Positions 44,177 through 53,480 of a stretch of DNA of 64,000 nt are shown piece by piece (within the stretch, counting starts at the first letter, position 1; every line of letters begins with the position of its first letter). Below the pieces are notes generated by a model. It searched no databases. It was not told where the DNA came from and saw only the letters and a list, made by a program, of their open reading frames with translations. The stretch lies in NCBI GenBank assembly GCA_013138975.1, contig WTBR01000040.1, positions 1-64,000 of the forward strand, in the 5' to 3' direction. The position numbers and the translations under genes are program-made. The DNA is from Bacteroidales bacterium (lineage in GTDB: Bacteria; Bacteroidota; Bacteroidia; Bacteroidales; UBA12077).

Positions 44177-44198
44177 AAGCCGGAAAATATCCGGCTTT
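44177..44198 (-). terminator. Terminator of the TonB-type gene
   Basis: AAAGCCGGA (44177-44185) pairs with TCCGGCTTT (44190-44198) around a 4-base loop; the minus transcript then runs into UUUUUU. It lies 22 bases after the stop codon. Confidence 0.85.
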
Positions 44199-44220
44199 CA
44201 CTTACTCAAACTAATTAATC

Positions 44221-44892
44221 TTACTGAAGTTCAAATGCTATTGCAATTGCATATTTTACTCTTACATAATTCCCTTCATTTATTCCCGGTTCCCACCGAG
44301 GAGAATTTTTAATTACTTCAACAACAGCATTATCAACAACCTCATGAACTCCTCGTAATACTTCAACATTAGTTACTGACCCATCCTTATCAATTACAAA
44401 GGAAATATAAACTTTTCCTGAAATCGAATTAATTATTGCATCCTCCGGAAACTTCACACATTCAGTTATATAATTTCTAAAATAGCTTCCATCTTTTCCT
44501 TGAAATGTTGGCATAAACTGAGCAAAAACAAGAGGTTCATCAATTACTTCCGGATCATCATCTTCAATTACAATATCCGGCATCGGATCATTCCAATCAA
44601 CATCAGTTTCCATAAACTCGGGTTCATCTTCAATAATGTAATCATCTTTTTCGATAGTGAATGTTTCAACCGGAACCGGAGGTTTTACTATTTCTTCTTT
44701 ATGCTTTGTTCTAGGCATAACAATCTCCATTTCCTCATATCCGGAAGATATAATGGTCAATGGTTCAAATTCCACTGATGATTTCCATTCAAAAGCAACA
44801 AAAATTGCTGAGAGAGTTAGGATCATTCCTGCTTGAAAAAAAATTGTTCTAAATTTCTCCAAATTTGCTTTTTTCGATTTTTTTAGTTTCAT
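44221..44892 (-). CDS. Energy transducer TonB family protein
   Basis: A 223-residue protein with a short cytoplasmic basic N-terminus, one membrane helix (about residues 17-35), an acidic and Pro-containing periplasmic linker (PPVPVETF, then Glu/Asp-rich), and a TonB C-terminal domain (about 140-223: ISFVIDKDGSVTNVEVLRGVHEVVDNAVVEVIKNSPRWEPGINEG). TonB proteins couple the proton-motive force, with ExbB/ExbD, to outer-membrane receptors; ExbBD genes are not in the window. The linker is short, and such variants may instead act in envelope functions. Apparently monocistronic. Confidence 0.87.
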   Translation of the reverse strand: MKLKKSKKANLEKFRTIFFQAGMILTLSAIFVAFEWKSSVEFEPLTIISSGYEEMEIVMPRTKHKEEIVKPPVPVETFTIEKDDYIIEDEPEFMETDVDWNDPMPDIVIEDDDPEVIDEPLVFAQFMPTFQGKDGSYFRNYITECVKFPEDAIINSISGKVYISFVIDKDGSVTNVEVLRGVHEVVDNAVVEVIKNSPRWEPGINEGNYVRVKYAIAIAFELQ

Positions 44893-45186
44893 GGCATTGG
44901 GGTTTTAAAAGTTAAACAATATCTTCCCCTCAAATTCTCGCTAAGCGGCCGCTTTATTAAAGTATACGTAATATAAATTGTGTAGTTAATCGTATTAACT
45001 TTTTTTAACGAAAATCATTTTACCTGTCGATAGACAGGTTTTCTCCTTTGTACATTAGTAACGAGTACAGCGTGCAAATAATCTTTTTGTAGAATTCTTT
45101 TAACATCTTTTAACTCCCATAAAAACAAAAACATCCGAAATATTTAATATTTCGGATGTTTCATATATCTCTGGGAGATTGTATTT
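44893..45186. other. Intergenic region upstream of the TonB-type gene
   Basis: 294 bases without a gene. It has a 12-base palindrome AAGCGGCCGCTT (44943-44954), a 7-base hairpin ACCTGTC/GACAGGT (45022-45039), and the terminator of the HIT gene. Confidence 0.5.
45129..45161 (-). terminator. Terminator of the greA-HIT operon
   Basis: A perfect 15-base-pair stem (arms 45129-45143 and 45147-45161, core ACATCCGAAATAT) with a 3-base loop, then a U-run on the minus transcript, just downstream of the HIT-family gene. Confidence 0.85.
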
Positions 45187-45582
45187 CTATTCAAATACTG
45201 CTTTTATTTTTTCTGCTATTTCTTGAAATTCTTCCTGTTCCAATTTTAATTTTGGTTTAGAAAAACATGCATCCGATTCGCTATTTAATGGAATTAAATG
45301 TATATGCGCATGTGGAACTTCTAATCCTAACACAACAACACCAACACGTTTACATTCAATTACCTTATCAATAGCTTTTGCAACTCTTTTTGAAAAAGCT
45401 GTTAATCCTTTTAAAGTATCATCATCCAAATCGAATAAATAATCAACTTCAATTTTGGGAATAACCAAAGTATGCCCTTTTGCTAATGGATTAATATCTA
45501 AAAAAGCATAATAATTTTCATCCTCTGCAATTTTATAGGAAGGAATTTCTCCATTTATAATTTTTGTAAATATTGAAGCCAT
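45187..45582 (-). CDS. HIT family protein (histidine-triad hydrolase)
   Basis: A 131-residue HIT protein. The catalytic histidine triad HAHIH follows VP, giving VPHAHIHLIPL (about residues 94-104), and the N-terminal IFTKIINGEIPSYKIAEDENYYAFLDINPLAKGHTLVIPK block is the standard HinT/PKCI-like start. These enzymes hydrolyse aminoacyl adenylates or phosphoramidates of AMP. It lies 11 bases after greA in the same direction, so the two are cotranscribed. Confidence 0.93.
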   Translation of the reverse strand: MASIFTKIINGEIPSYKIAEDENYYAFLDINPLAKGHTLVIPKIEVDYLFDLDDDTLKGLTAFSKRVAKAIDKVIECKRVGVVVLGLEVPHAHIHLIPLNSESDACFSKPKLKLEQEEFQEIAEKIKAVFE

Positions 45583-45593
45583 ATTTTTTAATA

Positions 45594-46067
45594 TTAAATT
45601 GAGATTTCAATAATTTCAAATTCCATTTTCCCTGATGGGACTTGTACTTCAGCAATATCACCTACTTTTTTACCTAACAAACCTTTTGCAATAGGTGTAT
45701 TTATAGACATTTTCATTTCTTTCAAATTTGCTTCAGCATCGGAAACAATTGTATATTCAATAATAGCACCTGTTTTTTTATTCTTAATTTTCACCTTATT
45801 CAAAATTTGAACAGTAGAAGTATCAATCATTGATTGGTCTATTATTCTGGAATTTGCTAATGCATTCTTTAATCTGCTGATTTTCATCTCCAACATTCCC
45901 TGTGCTTCTTTAGCTGCATCATATTCTGCATTTTCAGACAAATCGCCTTTATCTCTAGCCTCAGCAATTTGTTGAGAAATACTTGGTCTTTCAACAAATT
46001 CTAGTTGTTCTAATTCCTTCTTTAATTTTTCTAATCCTTCTTCTGTAACGTACGAAACATTTGCCAT
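45594..46067 (-). CDS. greA: Transcription elongation factor GreA
   Basis: A 157-residue GreA. An N-terminal coiled coil (about residues 8-75) includes RPSISQQIAEARDKGDLSENAEYDAAKEAQ, which carries the acidic tip used to stimulate RNA cleavage in backtracked RNA polymerase; the C-terminal globular domain ends NTPIAKGLLGKKVGDIAEVQVPSG. Normal length for the family. It is the first gene of a two-gene unit with the HIT protein. Confidence 0.96.
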   Translation of the reverse strand: MANVSYVTEEGLEKLKKELEQLEFVERPSISQQIAEARDKGDLSENAEYDAAKEAQGMLEMKISRLKNALANSRIIDQSMIDTSTVQILNKVKIKNKKTGAIIEYTIVSDAEANLKEMKMSINTPIAKGLLGKKVGDIAEVQVPSGKMEFEIIEISI

Positions 46068-46112
46068 TGTAATTAATTTAAAATTTTGCTTTGTGCTTGT
46101 ATTAATAAATAG

Positions 46113-46144
46113 AGAAGAATTCCATACATATCCGGAACTCTTCT
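46113..46144 (-). terminator. Terminator between the DUF-less membrane protein gene and greA
   Basis: AGAAGAATTCC (46113-46123) pairs with GGAACTCTTCT (46134-46144) with one G-U or mismatch pair. It lies between the stop at 46236 and the greA start and can end the upstream transcript. Confidence 0.6.
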
Positions 46145-46235
46145 TGTGTTTGCAAATTTAAATAAAAAAAATCACAAACACATAGTTTTAAAAAATTGGC
46201 TTTTACTTAACTAGCTGTTAATTAAGAAAGAAGTT

Positions 46236-46712
46236 TTAATATTCTTTTCGATTTATTATCTCGGAATAAATTACAGCATCTCTAAGATTAAAATCTTTTA
46301 TGATTGGTTCTTCTTCTTGTTTTGTTAAATCACTATCTTGAATTGAATCCGAAAATATTTCATTTGTATCTTCATATTCTATACTATAGGGTATTTTATC
46401 CTTGGTATTAATCGTTTCCTTTGTTGGATTTTCTATCATTTCTTCCAGATTTTCAAATTCTTGTTCATAATCCTCATTTATAGAATTAACTCCATATTCA
46501 TTTTGGATCTTTTGATCGGGTATGCCCATCTCTTCTTTCAGCAGCTGTTCCAGATTGGATAAAAATGGTCTTGCTTTAGGTTTAGAAGGACTTTCAGTGC
46601 TTACAGACTGATTGTTGTTTCTATCTTTTTTCCTCTTTTTTCCCAATGCCGAAATAGCAAAGGCGACAATTGTTATGATGATATATATTATAGTATCGAA
46701 ATTATCTCCCAT
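46236..46712 (-). CDS. Uncharacterised membrane-anchored acidic protein
   Basis: A 158-residue protein of unknown function. One hydrophobic helix occupies residues about 7-22, followed by a basic segment (GKKRKKDRNN) and then a long acidic, polar region rich in Glu, Asp and Asn, probably disordered or partly helical; the last 35 residues (EPIIKDFNLRDAVIYSEIINRKEY) look ordered, possibly a short conserved binding helix. By the positive-inside rule the tail would be cytoplasmic. Its start overlaps the end of the next minus gene by 11 bases. Confidence 0.75.
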   Translation of the reverse strand: MGDNFDTIIYIIITIVAFAISALGKKRKKDRNNNQSVSTESPSKPKARPFLSNLEQLLKEEMGIPDQKIQNEYGVNSINEDYEQEFENLEEMIENPTKETINTKDKIPYSIEYEDTNEIFSDSIQDSDLTKQEEEPIIKDFNLRDAVIYSEIINRKEY

Positions 46713-47127
46713 GATTACTTTTTCCTTTTTTTCTTTCTGAATAATTTTTTAAAAAAACTTTTTTTTTTCGTCTTTTATGCTTTTTTGAGAAAAGACCTTC
46801 ATCTGGTTTTGGTTCTCTTTTAAAAATTTCGAAAAATTTTCTTATTCTATAACTAATTGATTTACTGTGAAATTCTTTTTTTCTCCAATTGTCAGATTTT
46901 TTTTGATTTTTATCCCAACTATCTTTTGCACTTGGAGCCTGAATATTATATTGATGTTCTCTGATTTTTTCTTTACTCTTTTTATATTCCTTTTTTTTCT
47001 TTCTTTCAATTCGAGCTTTATATTCTTCCGATTTCTCTTGTCCGGTCATCGGTTTCTTTGAACCACACGCAATTATAAAAACCAAACTTAAAATTAAAAA
47101 GAACGGATGCCTTAATTTGAAAAGCAT
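46702..47127 (-). CDS. Lysine-rich putative lipoprotein of unknown function
   Basis: A 141-residue protein. A hydrophobic N-terminus ends in an LVFIIACGS lipobox with Cys21, so it is predicted to be lipidated. After that it is extremely basic, with many KKK/RKK runs (for example ERKKKKEYKKSKEK near 41-54), and no hydrophobic segment. It is cotranslated with the membrane protein at 46236-46712 (11-base overlap). Charge suggests binding to nucleic acid, teichoic/LPS phosphates or peptidoglycan; there is no direct evidence for any. Confidence 0.7.
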   Translation of the reverse strand: MLFKLRHPFFLILSLVFIIACGSKKPMTGQEKSEEYKARIERKKKKEYKKSKEKIREHQYNIQAPSAKDSWDKNQKKSDNWRKKEFHSKSISYRIRKFFEIFKREPKPDEGLFSKKHKRRKKKVFLKNYSERKKGKSNHGR

Positions 47128-47160
47128 TTACTTATTTTTGTAATTTAAATAATTTAACTC

Positions 47161-47613
47161 ATGAAAAGAATAATTTCACATTCAAATTTAAGATTTTTTT
47201 TGATATCAATTCTAATACTTCTCATATTTGTTCGATGCGATGATAACGAAATTCCTTTTCCAAATGTTTCGGTATATACAATTTTATCAGTAGATACGCA
47301 ACTTGGAAATATTTTACCGCAAAATTATGTTGAAATAGATGGCTATGGTATTGGTGGATTAATTATATATCGAGTAAATAACAATAGTTTTTTAGCTTTT
47401 GACAGAGCTTGTACTTATGAAGCTTCACCTTCTTGCATCTTACAAGAAAGTGATGAATATATTGGAATTTTTGATTGTCCATGTTGTGGTTCCGGGTTTT
47501 GGATGATAGGAGAAGATATACCAGGAACAGTCCAGCAAGGACCTGCAAATGTTCCGTTAAAACAATATAGATGTTTTTTTAATGGTGCTAATTCTGTTAC
47601 AGTTACAAATTAA
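47161..47613 (+). CDS. Rieske-like lipoprotein with altered cluster ligands
   Basis: A 150-residue protein starting with a hydrophobic segment and a lipobox ending at Cys26 (LIFVRC). The remainder has the Rieske-type layout: box 1 DRACTYE (Cys84-Thr-Tyr86) and box 2 FDCPCCGSGF (Cys106-Pro-Cys108-Cys109-Gly-Ser111), followed by the conserved QQGPANVPLKQY stretch. Canonical Rieske boxes are C-x-H and C-P-x-H-G-S; here both histidines are replaced, by Tyr86 and Cys109, so either the cluster is ligated differently or is lost. Cys92 and Cys138 add possible ligands or a disulfide. No partner electron-transfer genes are nearby. Confidence 0.75.
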   Translation: MKRIISHSNLRFFLISILILLIFVRCDDNEIPFPNVSVYTILSVDTQLGNILPQNYVEIDGYGIGGLIIYRVNNNSFLAFDRACTYEASPSCILQESDEYIGIFDCPCCGSGFWMIGEDIPGTVQQGPANVPLKQYRCFFNGANSVTVTN

Positions 47614-48393
47614 AAAAAATGAATCAGCATTTTCGATTTTTACCGACAACTATTTTATTTACGTTCCTTTATATTAGAAAAATAAAGGACTAATTATTAA
47701 AATTAAATTAACTCAGTCAAATTAAAGCTAAAAATATAATAACAAAGAACAATCCTCAAAGCACTCAAAATCTGCACCCTAACTCCAAATTAAAACTTAA
47801 AACTCTAAAAAAAATTCCGTAGCATTATTTTTCCTTTTCTTTTTGGCATTGCCCCAAAAAGAAACAAAAAAGTCTAGGATAAACGATCCCTCAGCCGGGC
47901 GTTTCTCCTTACCACCGCACCTAAGTAATAATCAAACTACTTTAATTTTTAATTCAAAAGTATTAAATGCAATAAAAAATTATGAAATTTAACTCATTCA
48001 AATTGATGGTAAACACAAAATGACAAAGAACCAGCCTCAGTGTATTCAAGCTCCAATCCCTAAAATCAAATCGAAACTTGAAACTTGAAAAAAAGTTCGT
48101 AGCATTATATTTCCTTTACTCTTCAAAATTACCTTCGAGAATACTTCGACAGAGCTCACAGACTGTCAGTAACCACCTCAGGCTACATGCAGCAATGCTG
48201 TTAATAATTTAAAATGAATATCAATCAGACCTGCCTGTTTGCAAACCAAGCTCAATTAATTTAGCAATTTGAATAATCTGATTTATTCTCATTTTCAAGA
48301 CAAAAATTCCTGCATTCGCAGAAATGACTATAAATAAAAAACCCTAACAGAATTTAATACTCTGTCAGGGTTAATTCTATATTAATCTATATT
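47614..48393. other. 780-base intergenic region with diverged repeats
   Basis: No gene recognised. Two diverged copies of a sequence of about 140 bases lie at roughly 47705-47845 and 47985-48122; both end with TTC(C/G)GTAGCATTAT.TTTCCTTT. Between them is a block 47853-47907 beginning GGCATTGCCCCAAAAAGAAA. A degraded CTTCGACA repeat is at 48137-48170 and the ahcY terminator closes the region. Confidence 0.55.
48340..48372 (-). terminator. Terminator of ahcY
   Basis: AACCCTAACAGA (48340-48351) pairs with TCTGTCAGGGTT (48361-48372) with one wobble; the minus transcript then reads UUUUUAUUU. Confidence 0.8.
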
Positions 48394-49848
48394 TTAATAT
48401 CTGTAATGATCTGCCTTGTAAGGACCTTCGATAGGAATTCCAAGATATCCTGCTTGATCGGCTGAAAGTTTAGTTAATTTAATTCCTAATTTATCAAGGT
48501 GTAAACGAGCAACTTTCTCATCAAGAAGTTTAGGTAAAGTATAAACTTCATTTTTATAATTCTCATTATTTTTATGCAACTCTATTTGTGCTAAAGTCTG
48601 ATTTGTAAAGGATGCAGACATTACAAAGCTAGGATGTCCTGTAGCACAACCTAAGTTCAATAATCTTCCTTCGGCTAAAATAAGCACACTGTGTCCATCA
48701 ACAAAAGTCCACTTATCAAACTGTGGTTTAATATTTGTTCTTTTGATGCCAGGAGTTGCCATTAATTGAGCCATTTGTATTTCATTATCGAAATGACCTA
48801 TATTACCAACAATAGCCATATTCTTCATTTTGCTCATATGATCGGCTGTAATAATATCTTTATTACCTGTAGTTGTAACAAAAATGTCAGCGTTTTCAAG
48901 AACGTCTTCTATGGTTTTTACTTCGTACCCTTCCATTGCAGCTTGTAAAGCACAAATTGGATCAATTTCTGTAATAATTACACGAGCACCTTGCCCACGT
49001 AATGATTGCGCTGATCCTTTACCAACATCACCGTATCCACAAACAACAGCAACTTTACCTGCAAGCATAACATCCGAAGCACGCATTATACCATCTGTTA
49101 ATGAATGACGACATCCATAAAGGTTATCAAATTTTGATTTTGTAACAGAGTCGTTTACATTTATTGCTGGGAAAGGTAATTTTCCTGCCTCAGCTAGTTG
49201 ATATAATCGATGTACTCCTGTAGTCGTTTCTTCTGATACTCCACGTATTTGATCACGCTTCTTTGTCCAACAAGTTGGATCCTCAGCTAATACCTTTCTG
49301 CATAACTCCAAAAATACACCTTCTTCTTCAGAATGCGCTTTAGGGTCAAAATCAGGCACTTTACCTGCAGCTTCAAATTCGGCACCTTTAACAACCAACA
49401 TAGTTGCATCACCTCCATCATCAAGAATTAAGTTCGGACCACTTCCATCGGGCCAGGTTAAAGCTTTATTAGTACACCACCAATATTCTTCTAAAGTTTC
49501 GCTTTTCCATGCAAAAACAGGTGTTCCTTTAGGTGACTGTTCTGTACCTTCTTTACCAACAACAACTGCTGCTGCTGCATGATCCTGAGTTGAAAATATA
49601 TTACAAGAAACCCAACGCACATCGGCACCAAGTTCAACCAAAGTTTCAATAAGAATTGCAGTTTGCACTGTCATATGAAGAGAACCCATAATTTTAGCTC
49701 CCGCTAATGGATTCTGTCCTTTGTACTCTTCTCTTAATGCCATTAGTCCGGGCATCTCAATCTCTGCTAAATCAAGTTCTTTTCTTCCCCAGCCTGCTAA
49801 ACTAAGGTCTTTAATCTTATAAATTAAGCTATCAACCATTGTATTCAT
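48394..49848 (-). CDS. ahcY: Adenosylhomocysteinase
   Basis: A 484-residue NAD-dependent enzyme that splits S-adenosylhomocysteine into adenosine and homocysteine, relieving product inhibition of methyltransferases. Visible: N-terminal [37 protein letters not shown], the NAD-binding [29 protein letters not shown], and the family's C-terminal YKADHYRY. A family insertion of about 40 residues is present in the first third ([17 protein letters not shown]). ATG 49848 is taken; an ATG three codons in is also possible. Monocistronic by spacing. Confidence 0.97.
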   Translation of the reverse strand: MNTMVDSLIYKIKDLSLAGWGRKELDLAEIEMPGLMALREEYKGQNPLAGAKIMGSLHMTVQTAILIETLVELGADVRWVSCNIFSTQDHAAAAVVVGKEGTEQSPKGTPVFAWKSETLEEYWWCTNKALTWPDGSGPNLILDDGGDATMLVVKGAEFEAAGKVPDFDPKAHSEEEGVFLELCRKVLAEDPTCWTKKRDQIRGVSEETTTGVHRLYQLAEAGKLPFPAINVNDSVTKSKFDNLYGCRHSLTDGIMRASDVMLAGKVAVVCGYGDVGKGSAQSLRGQGARVIITEIDPICALQAAMEGYEVKTIEDVLENADIFVTTTGNKDIITADHMSKMKNMAIVGNIGHFDNEIQMAQLMATPGIKRTNIKPQFDKWTFVDGHSVLILAEGRLLNLGCATGHPSFVMSASFTNQTLAQIELHKNNENYKNEVYTLPKLLDEKVARLHLDKLGIKLTKLSADQAGYLGIPIEGPYKADHYRY

Positions 49849-49952
49849 ATTTTTATTTTTATATTAAATTCTATTCTTTAAATCGGGAATGCAAAATTAC
49901 GGTAAAATCTATATCATTCAAAGCTATACGATTAATTTTAACTAATGTTCAA

Positions 49953-50888
49953 TTAAAGCAAGCCAAAAAATTGTTTTACTACTTTTTTATCATTTTCTAA
50001 TTGTTGCGTAAGCTCTTCTAGTCCATTAAACTTTTTTTCATCCCTAATTCTTTTATGAAATGAAATCGTAATCGTTTGATTGTATATTTTCTTATCGAAG
50101 TTTAAAATATGTACTTCTATATTTTTTGTTCGGAGTGTAGGTTCAACGGTAGGTCGAGATCCAATATTAAGCATACCATAAAATAAATCTCCATTTAGTT
50201 TAACTTGAACAGCATAAACTCCATCTTTCGGCACTTGTTTATATGGTTCAGGTATTTTAATATTTGCTGTAGGAAATCCTATTTTTCTTCCAATTTGATT
50301 TCCCTCAATTACATTTCCACTTATGAAATATTTATAACCAAGGTATCTATTTGCAATATCTAAATATCCGGAAGTCAAGTATTCTCTTATTTTTGTTGAA
50401 CTCACTTTATCGTTATCAACTAAACGCACATCTAATTTTTCAATGCTAAATCCGTATTTTTTAGCGCAATCTTTTAAGAACTCAAACCCTGCTTTTCTAT
50501 CTTTTCCAAATTGATGATTATACCCAACGACAAGATGTTGCACCTTAATTTTTTCTACAAGATATTCTTCGATAAAATCACATGCTTCTTTTTGAGAAAA
50601 TTCTTTTGTAAAAGGACAAACAATTAAATGATCAATTCCAGATTTTGAAAGTAATTCCTTTTTTTCTTCAATATTGGTTAATAATCGCAGGGACTCTATG
50701 TTCTTATCAAGAACAATTCTTGGATGTGGCCATAAGGTAAATACAACCGACTCTCCCCCTTTTTCCTTTGCTATTTCCTTTAAACGATCTAATACACGTA
50801 AATGTCCAAGATGTACGCCATCAAATACGCCAATAGTAAGAATTGGATTATGAATTTTTAAATTGTCTATTTCGGTATGAATAATCAC
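49953..50888 (-). CDS. ribF: Bifunctional riboflavin kinase/FAD synthetase
   Basis: A 311-residue RibF. The N-terminal FAD synthetase domain has GVFDGVHLGH (about residues 19-28) and the KVSSTKIREYL site near 160-170; the C-terminal riboflavin kinase domain has GRKIGFPTANIKIP and the GMLNIGSRPTVEP block. It makes FMN and FAD from riboflavin. It is divergent from the thioredoxin-like lipoprotein genes. Confidence 0.95.
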   Translation of the reverse strand: MIIHTEIDNLKIHNPILTIGVFDGVHLGHLRVLDRLKEIAKEKGGESVVFTLWPHPRIVLDKNIESLRLLTNIEEKKELLSKSGIDHLIVCPFTKEFSQKEACDFIEEYLVEKIKVQHLVVGYNHQFGKDRKAGFEFLKDCAKKYGFSIEKLDVRLVDNDKVSSTKIREYLTSGYLDIANRYLGYKYFISGNVIEGNQIGRKIGFPTANIKIPEPYKQVPKDGVYAVQVKLNGDLFYGMLNIGSRPTVEPTLRTKNIEVHILNFDKKIYNQTITISFHKRIRDEKKFNGLEELTQQLENDKKVVKQFFGLL

Positions 50889-51053
50889 TTATTTCAATGT
50901 TTTAGGATTGCAAAAGTAAAGAAAAAATATTATTCCTGACAGCTATTATTTCCGGTATTGTTCAAAATATTTACTAAATTCGCCATATAAATGAAGAAAT
51001 ACAAACAATATTATAAACCAAAAGTTGTTTTATAATCAATAAATTAGAACAAA

Positions 51054-52214
51054 ATGAAAAGATTTTTTTGGCTTATAGCCTTGACAACAATAATTATCTC
51101 ATGTGAAACTGAACCGGAATATTTTACAGTTTCAGGAAAAATAAAGAATGCAAATGGAGAAAAACTATATTTAATTGAATTACAATCTAAAAATATAGTT
51201 TTATTAGATTCTGTTATTCTTAACGATGAAGGAACATTCTCTTTTAAAGGGCAAACCGATATTCCTAAATTTTATGCACTTAGAACAAATGCTAATAATT
51301 ACGTTACATTAATTATTAATCCCTTTGAGCAGATTGTTTTAAAAGCAAAGAGTATTAATCTTGCTAATATTTCTATCATTGAAGGCTCGCCTGATAGTCA
51401 GAATATTTTAACATTAAGATCGCACTTAGACAAAAGTGTACAGCAATTAGATTCAATGGGGATTTATTATCAATCATTAATTGGAACTTCGGAAATTAAT
51501 AAAGTAAAGGATTCACTACAATTACGTTCACAAAAAATTATTTCTGAACATACTGAGTTTACAAAGAATTTCATTAAAGAGAATTCACATTCTTTGGCTA
51601 GTCTAATGGCATTGTATCAGCAAATTGCTCCAAGAAGATATATATTAAATCCTAAGGATCATATGGAATATTTTACTTTAGTAGACTCTACTTTAATGCA
51701 AAAGTATCCCGAATCGGATGCAGTAAAAACATTGCATACCCAATTTTTAGAAATTAAGAGACAACAAAATAATGAAGCTCAAGTCAACAATATAGTTGGT
51801 ATTGGAGAAATTGCTCCCGAAATATATCTACCTAATCCTGAAGGCGATTCAATAGCACTTTCTTCATTAAGGGGCAAATATGTTTTACTTGACTTTTGGG
51901 CCTCATGGTGTCGCCCGTGTCGTATAGAAAATCCAAACCTTGTTAAAAGTTATAAGAAATACCATAAAAAAGGATTTGAAATTTTTCAGGTTTCTTTAGA
52001 TAAAAATAATGAGTCGTGGGTAAATGCAATTGAAAATGATAATTTATCATGGGTTCATGTTAGTGATCTCAAGTACTGGAATTGTGCGCCTGCAAAAATA
52101 TATCAAGTGCAATCTATCCCTGCTAGTTTTTTACTTGATAAAAAAGGACGAATAATCGCCAAAAATCTACGAGGTGATGTACTTGAAGCAAAACTTTCAG
52201 AATTATTTGATTAA
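51054..52214 (+). CDS. Thioredoxin-like lipoprotein with DUF4369 and TlpA domains
   Basis: A 386-residue exported protein. The lipobox TTIIISC gives lipidated Cys17. Residues about 23-130 are a DUF4369-type beta domain (FTVSGKIKNANGEKLYLIELQ), then a helical region of about 100 residues, and a TlpA/ResA-like thioredoxin domain from about 250 with WASWCRPCRIEN, active-site Cys286 and Cys289, and the cis-Pro loop SIPASFLLD. It probably reduces or isomerises disulfides in periplasmic proteins. The next gene is a paralogue without the cysteines (91 bases downstream), probably cotranscribed. Confidence 0.93.
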   Translation: MKRFFWLIALTTIIISCETEPEYFTVSGKIKNANGEKLYLIELQSKNIVLLDSVILNDEGTFSFKGQTDIPKFYALRTNANNYVTLIINPFEQIVLKAKSINLANISIIEGSPDSQNILTLRSHLDKSVQQLDSMGIYYQSLIGTSEINKVKDSLQLRSQKIISEHTEFTKNFIKENSHSLASLMALYQQIAPRRYILNPKDHMEYFTLVDSTLMQKYPESDAVKTLHTQFLEIKRQQNNEAQVNNIVGIGEIAPEIYLPNPEGDSIALSSLRGKYVLLDFWASWCRPCRIENPNLVKSYKKYHKKGFEIFQVSLDKNNESWVNAIENDNLSWVHVSDLKYWNCAPAKIYQVQSIPASFLLDKKGRIIAKNLRGDVLEAKLSELFD

Positions 52215-52304
52215 CTTAGCGCTGTAAGAAAATAATATAAATTGGGTTATTTTTAAATTAAAATAACCCATTTATGATAAAATAATATTAACAATAACAT
52301 AATT

Positions 52305-53474
52305 ATGAAACGCATAATATTTCTCTTTATTAGTTTATTAATTCTTTCATCATGTAATAAATCAAGCAAGATTGAAATTACTGGAACTATTGAAAATGGA
52401 GAAGGAAAAAAACTTTCAATTAGTGAACTTTTTGTTTCCGAAATCCAAGAAATTGATACAATAAGATTAGATTCAAACGGAAATTTCAAATTTAAATTCT
52501 CTTCGGATATTCCTCGATTTTTTCATTTATCTGTTTCTAAAAGTAACTTTTTAACTTTATTAATAGAACCCGGAGAATCAGTTCAAATAAATGCAAGTGC
52601 TTCTAATATGGCTGTAGCAAAAATTAGCGGTTCTGAGAGTTCCATTCTTATTCAAAACATAAATAATCAATTAGCTAACACAAAAGTTCAGTTAGATTCA
52701 TTAACAAATTATGCTGCGTCAATAAAAGGAACAAATAAATTTGAACAGGAAATTGATGAAATAAACAAATCTTATGCAACTATAGTTGATGAACAAAGAG
52801 ATTATTCAATAGCCTTTATAATTAACAATTTAAATAGCTTAGCAAGTATTGTAGCTCTTTATCAGAAATACGATAATGAGAATTTTGTATTATACAAAAA
52901 CAAAGATTTGCAATACATAAAGATAGTTTCAGAGGCTCTTGTAAAGAAATATCCGGAATCAAACCATGTAAAATCTTTGATAGCCGACAAAGAGAATCTT
53001 TTTAAACGCTACGATCAACTGCAAACAGATCTGTATTTAAATGAAATAACAAAAAATAAAGAAGTTGTAAGTATCCCCGAAATATATTTACCAAATCAAT
53101 ATGGTGATAGTATATCAATTAATAGTATAGATGCAAAATATATCTTGCTTAACTTTTGGGCAACTTGGAGTAAGGAAAGTATTCAGCGTAATATCGAACT
53201 TAAGGAAATTTATAAAAGATATCACAGCAAAGGATTTGAAATATATCAGGTTTCGTTAGATACTAAAAAAGAAAACTGGACACGAACTATTGCTTTCGAT
53301 GAGCTTTCGTGGATAAATGTTATTGATTTGAATGGAAGAACATCATACAGTGCTAAAATATACAACATAACAAATCTACCCACAAGCTTTCTAATTAATC
53401 CTGATGGTGATATTATATTTGTAAATCCAACTAAAAAACAATTGACAAATACATTTGAATATGCATTTAAATAA
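52305..53474 (+). CDS. Thioredoxin-like lipoprotein paralogue with a lost CxxC
   Basis: A 389-residue lipoprotein (lipobox ending at Cys17, SLLILSSC) with the same DUF4369-helical-thioredoxin-fold arrangement as the gene before it. In the active site the cysteines are replaced: WATWSKESIQRN, with Ser289 and Ser292 where the neighbour has Cys286 and Cys289. The cis-Pro loop (LPTSFLINPDGD) and the surrounding fold are kept. So it cannot catalyse dithiol exchange, but may still bind peptide or chaperone substrates, or act as partner of the active paralogue. It ends 6 bases before the lpxH-like gene. Confidence 0.93.
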   Translation: MKRIIFLFISLLILSSCNKSSKIEITGTIENGEGKKLSISELFVSEIQEIDTIRLDSNGNFKFKFSSDIPRFFHLSVSKSNFLTLLIEPGESVQINASASNMAVAKISGSESSILIQNINNQLANTKVQLDSLTNYAASIKGTNKFEQEIDEINKSYATIVDEQRDYSIAFIINNLNSLASIVALYQKYDNENFVLYKNKDLQYIKIVSEALVKKYPESNHVKSLIADKENLFKRYDQLQTDLYLNEITKNKEVVSIPEIYLPNQYGDSISINSIDAKYILLNFWATWSKESIQRNIELKEIYKRYHSKGFEIYQVSLDTKKENWTRTIAFDELSWINVIDLNGRTSYSAKIYNITNLPTSFLINPDGDIIFVNPTKKQLTNTFEYAFK

Positions 53475-53480
53475 TGTAAT

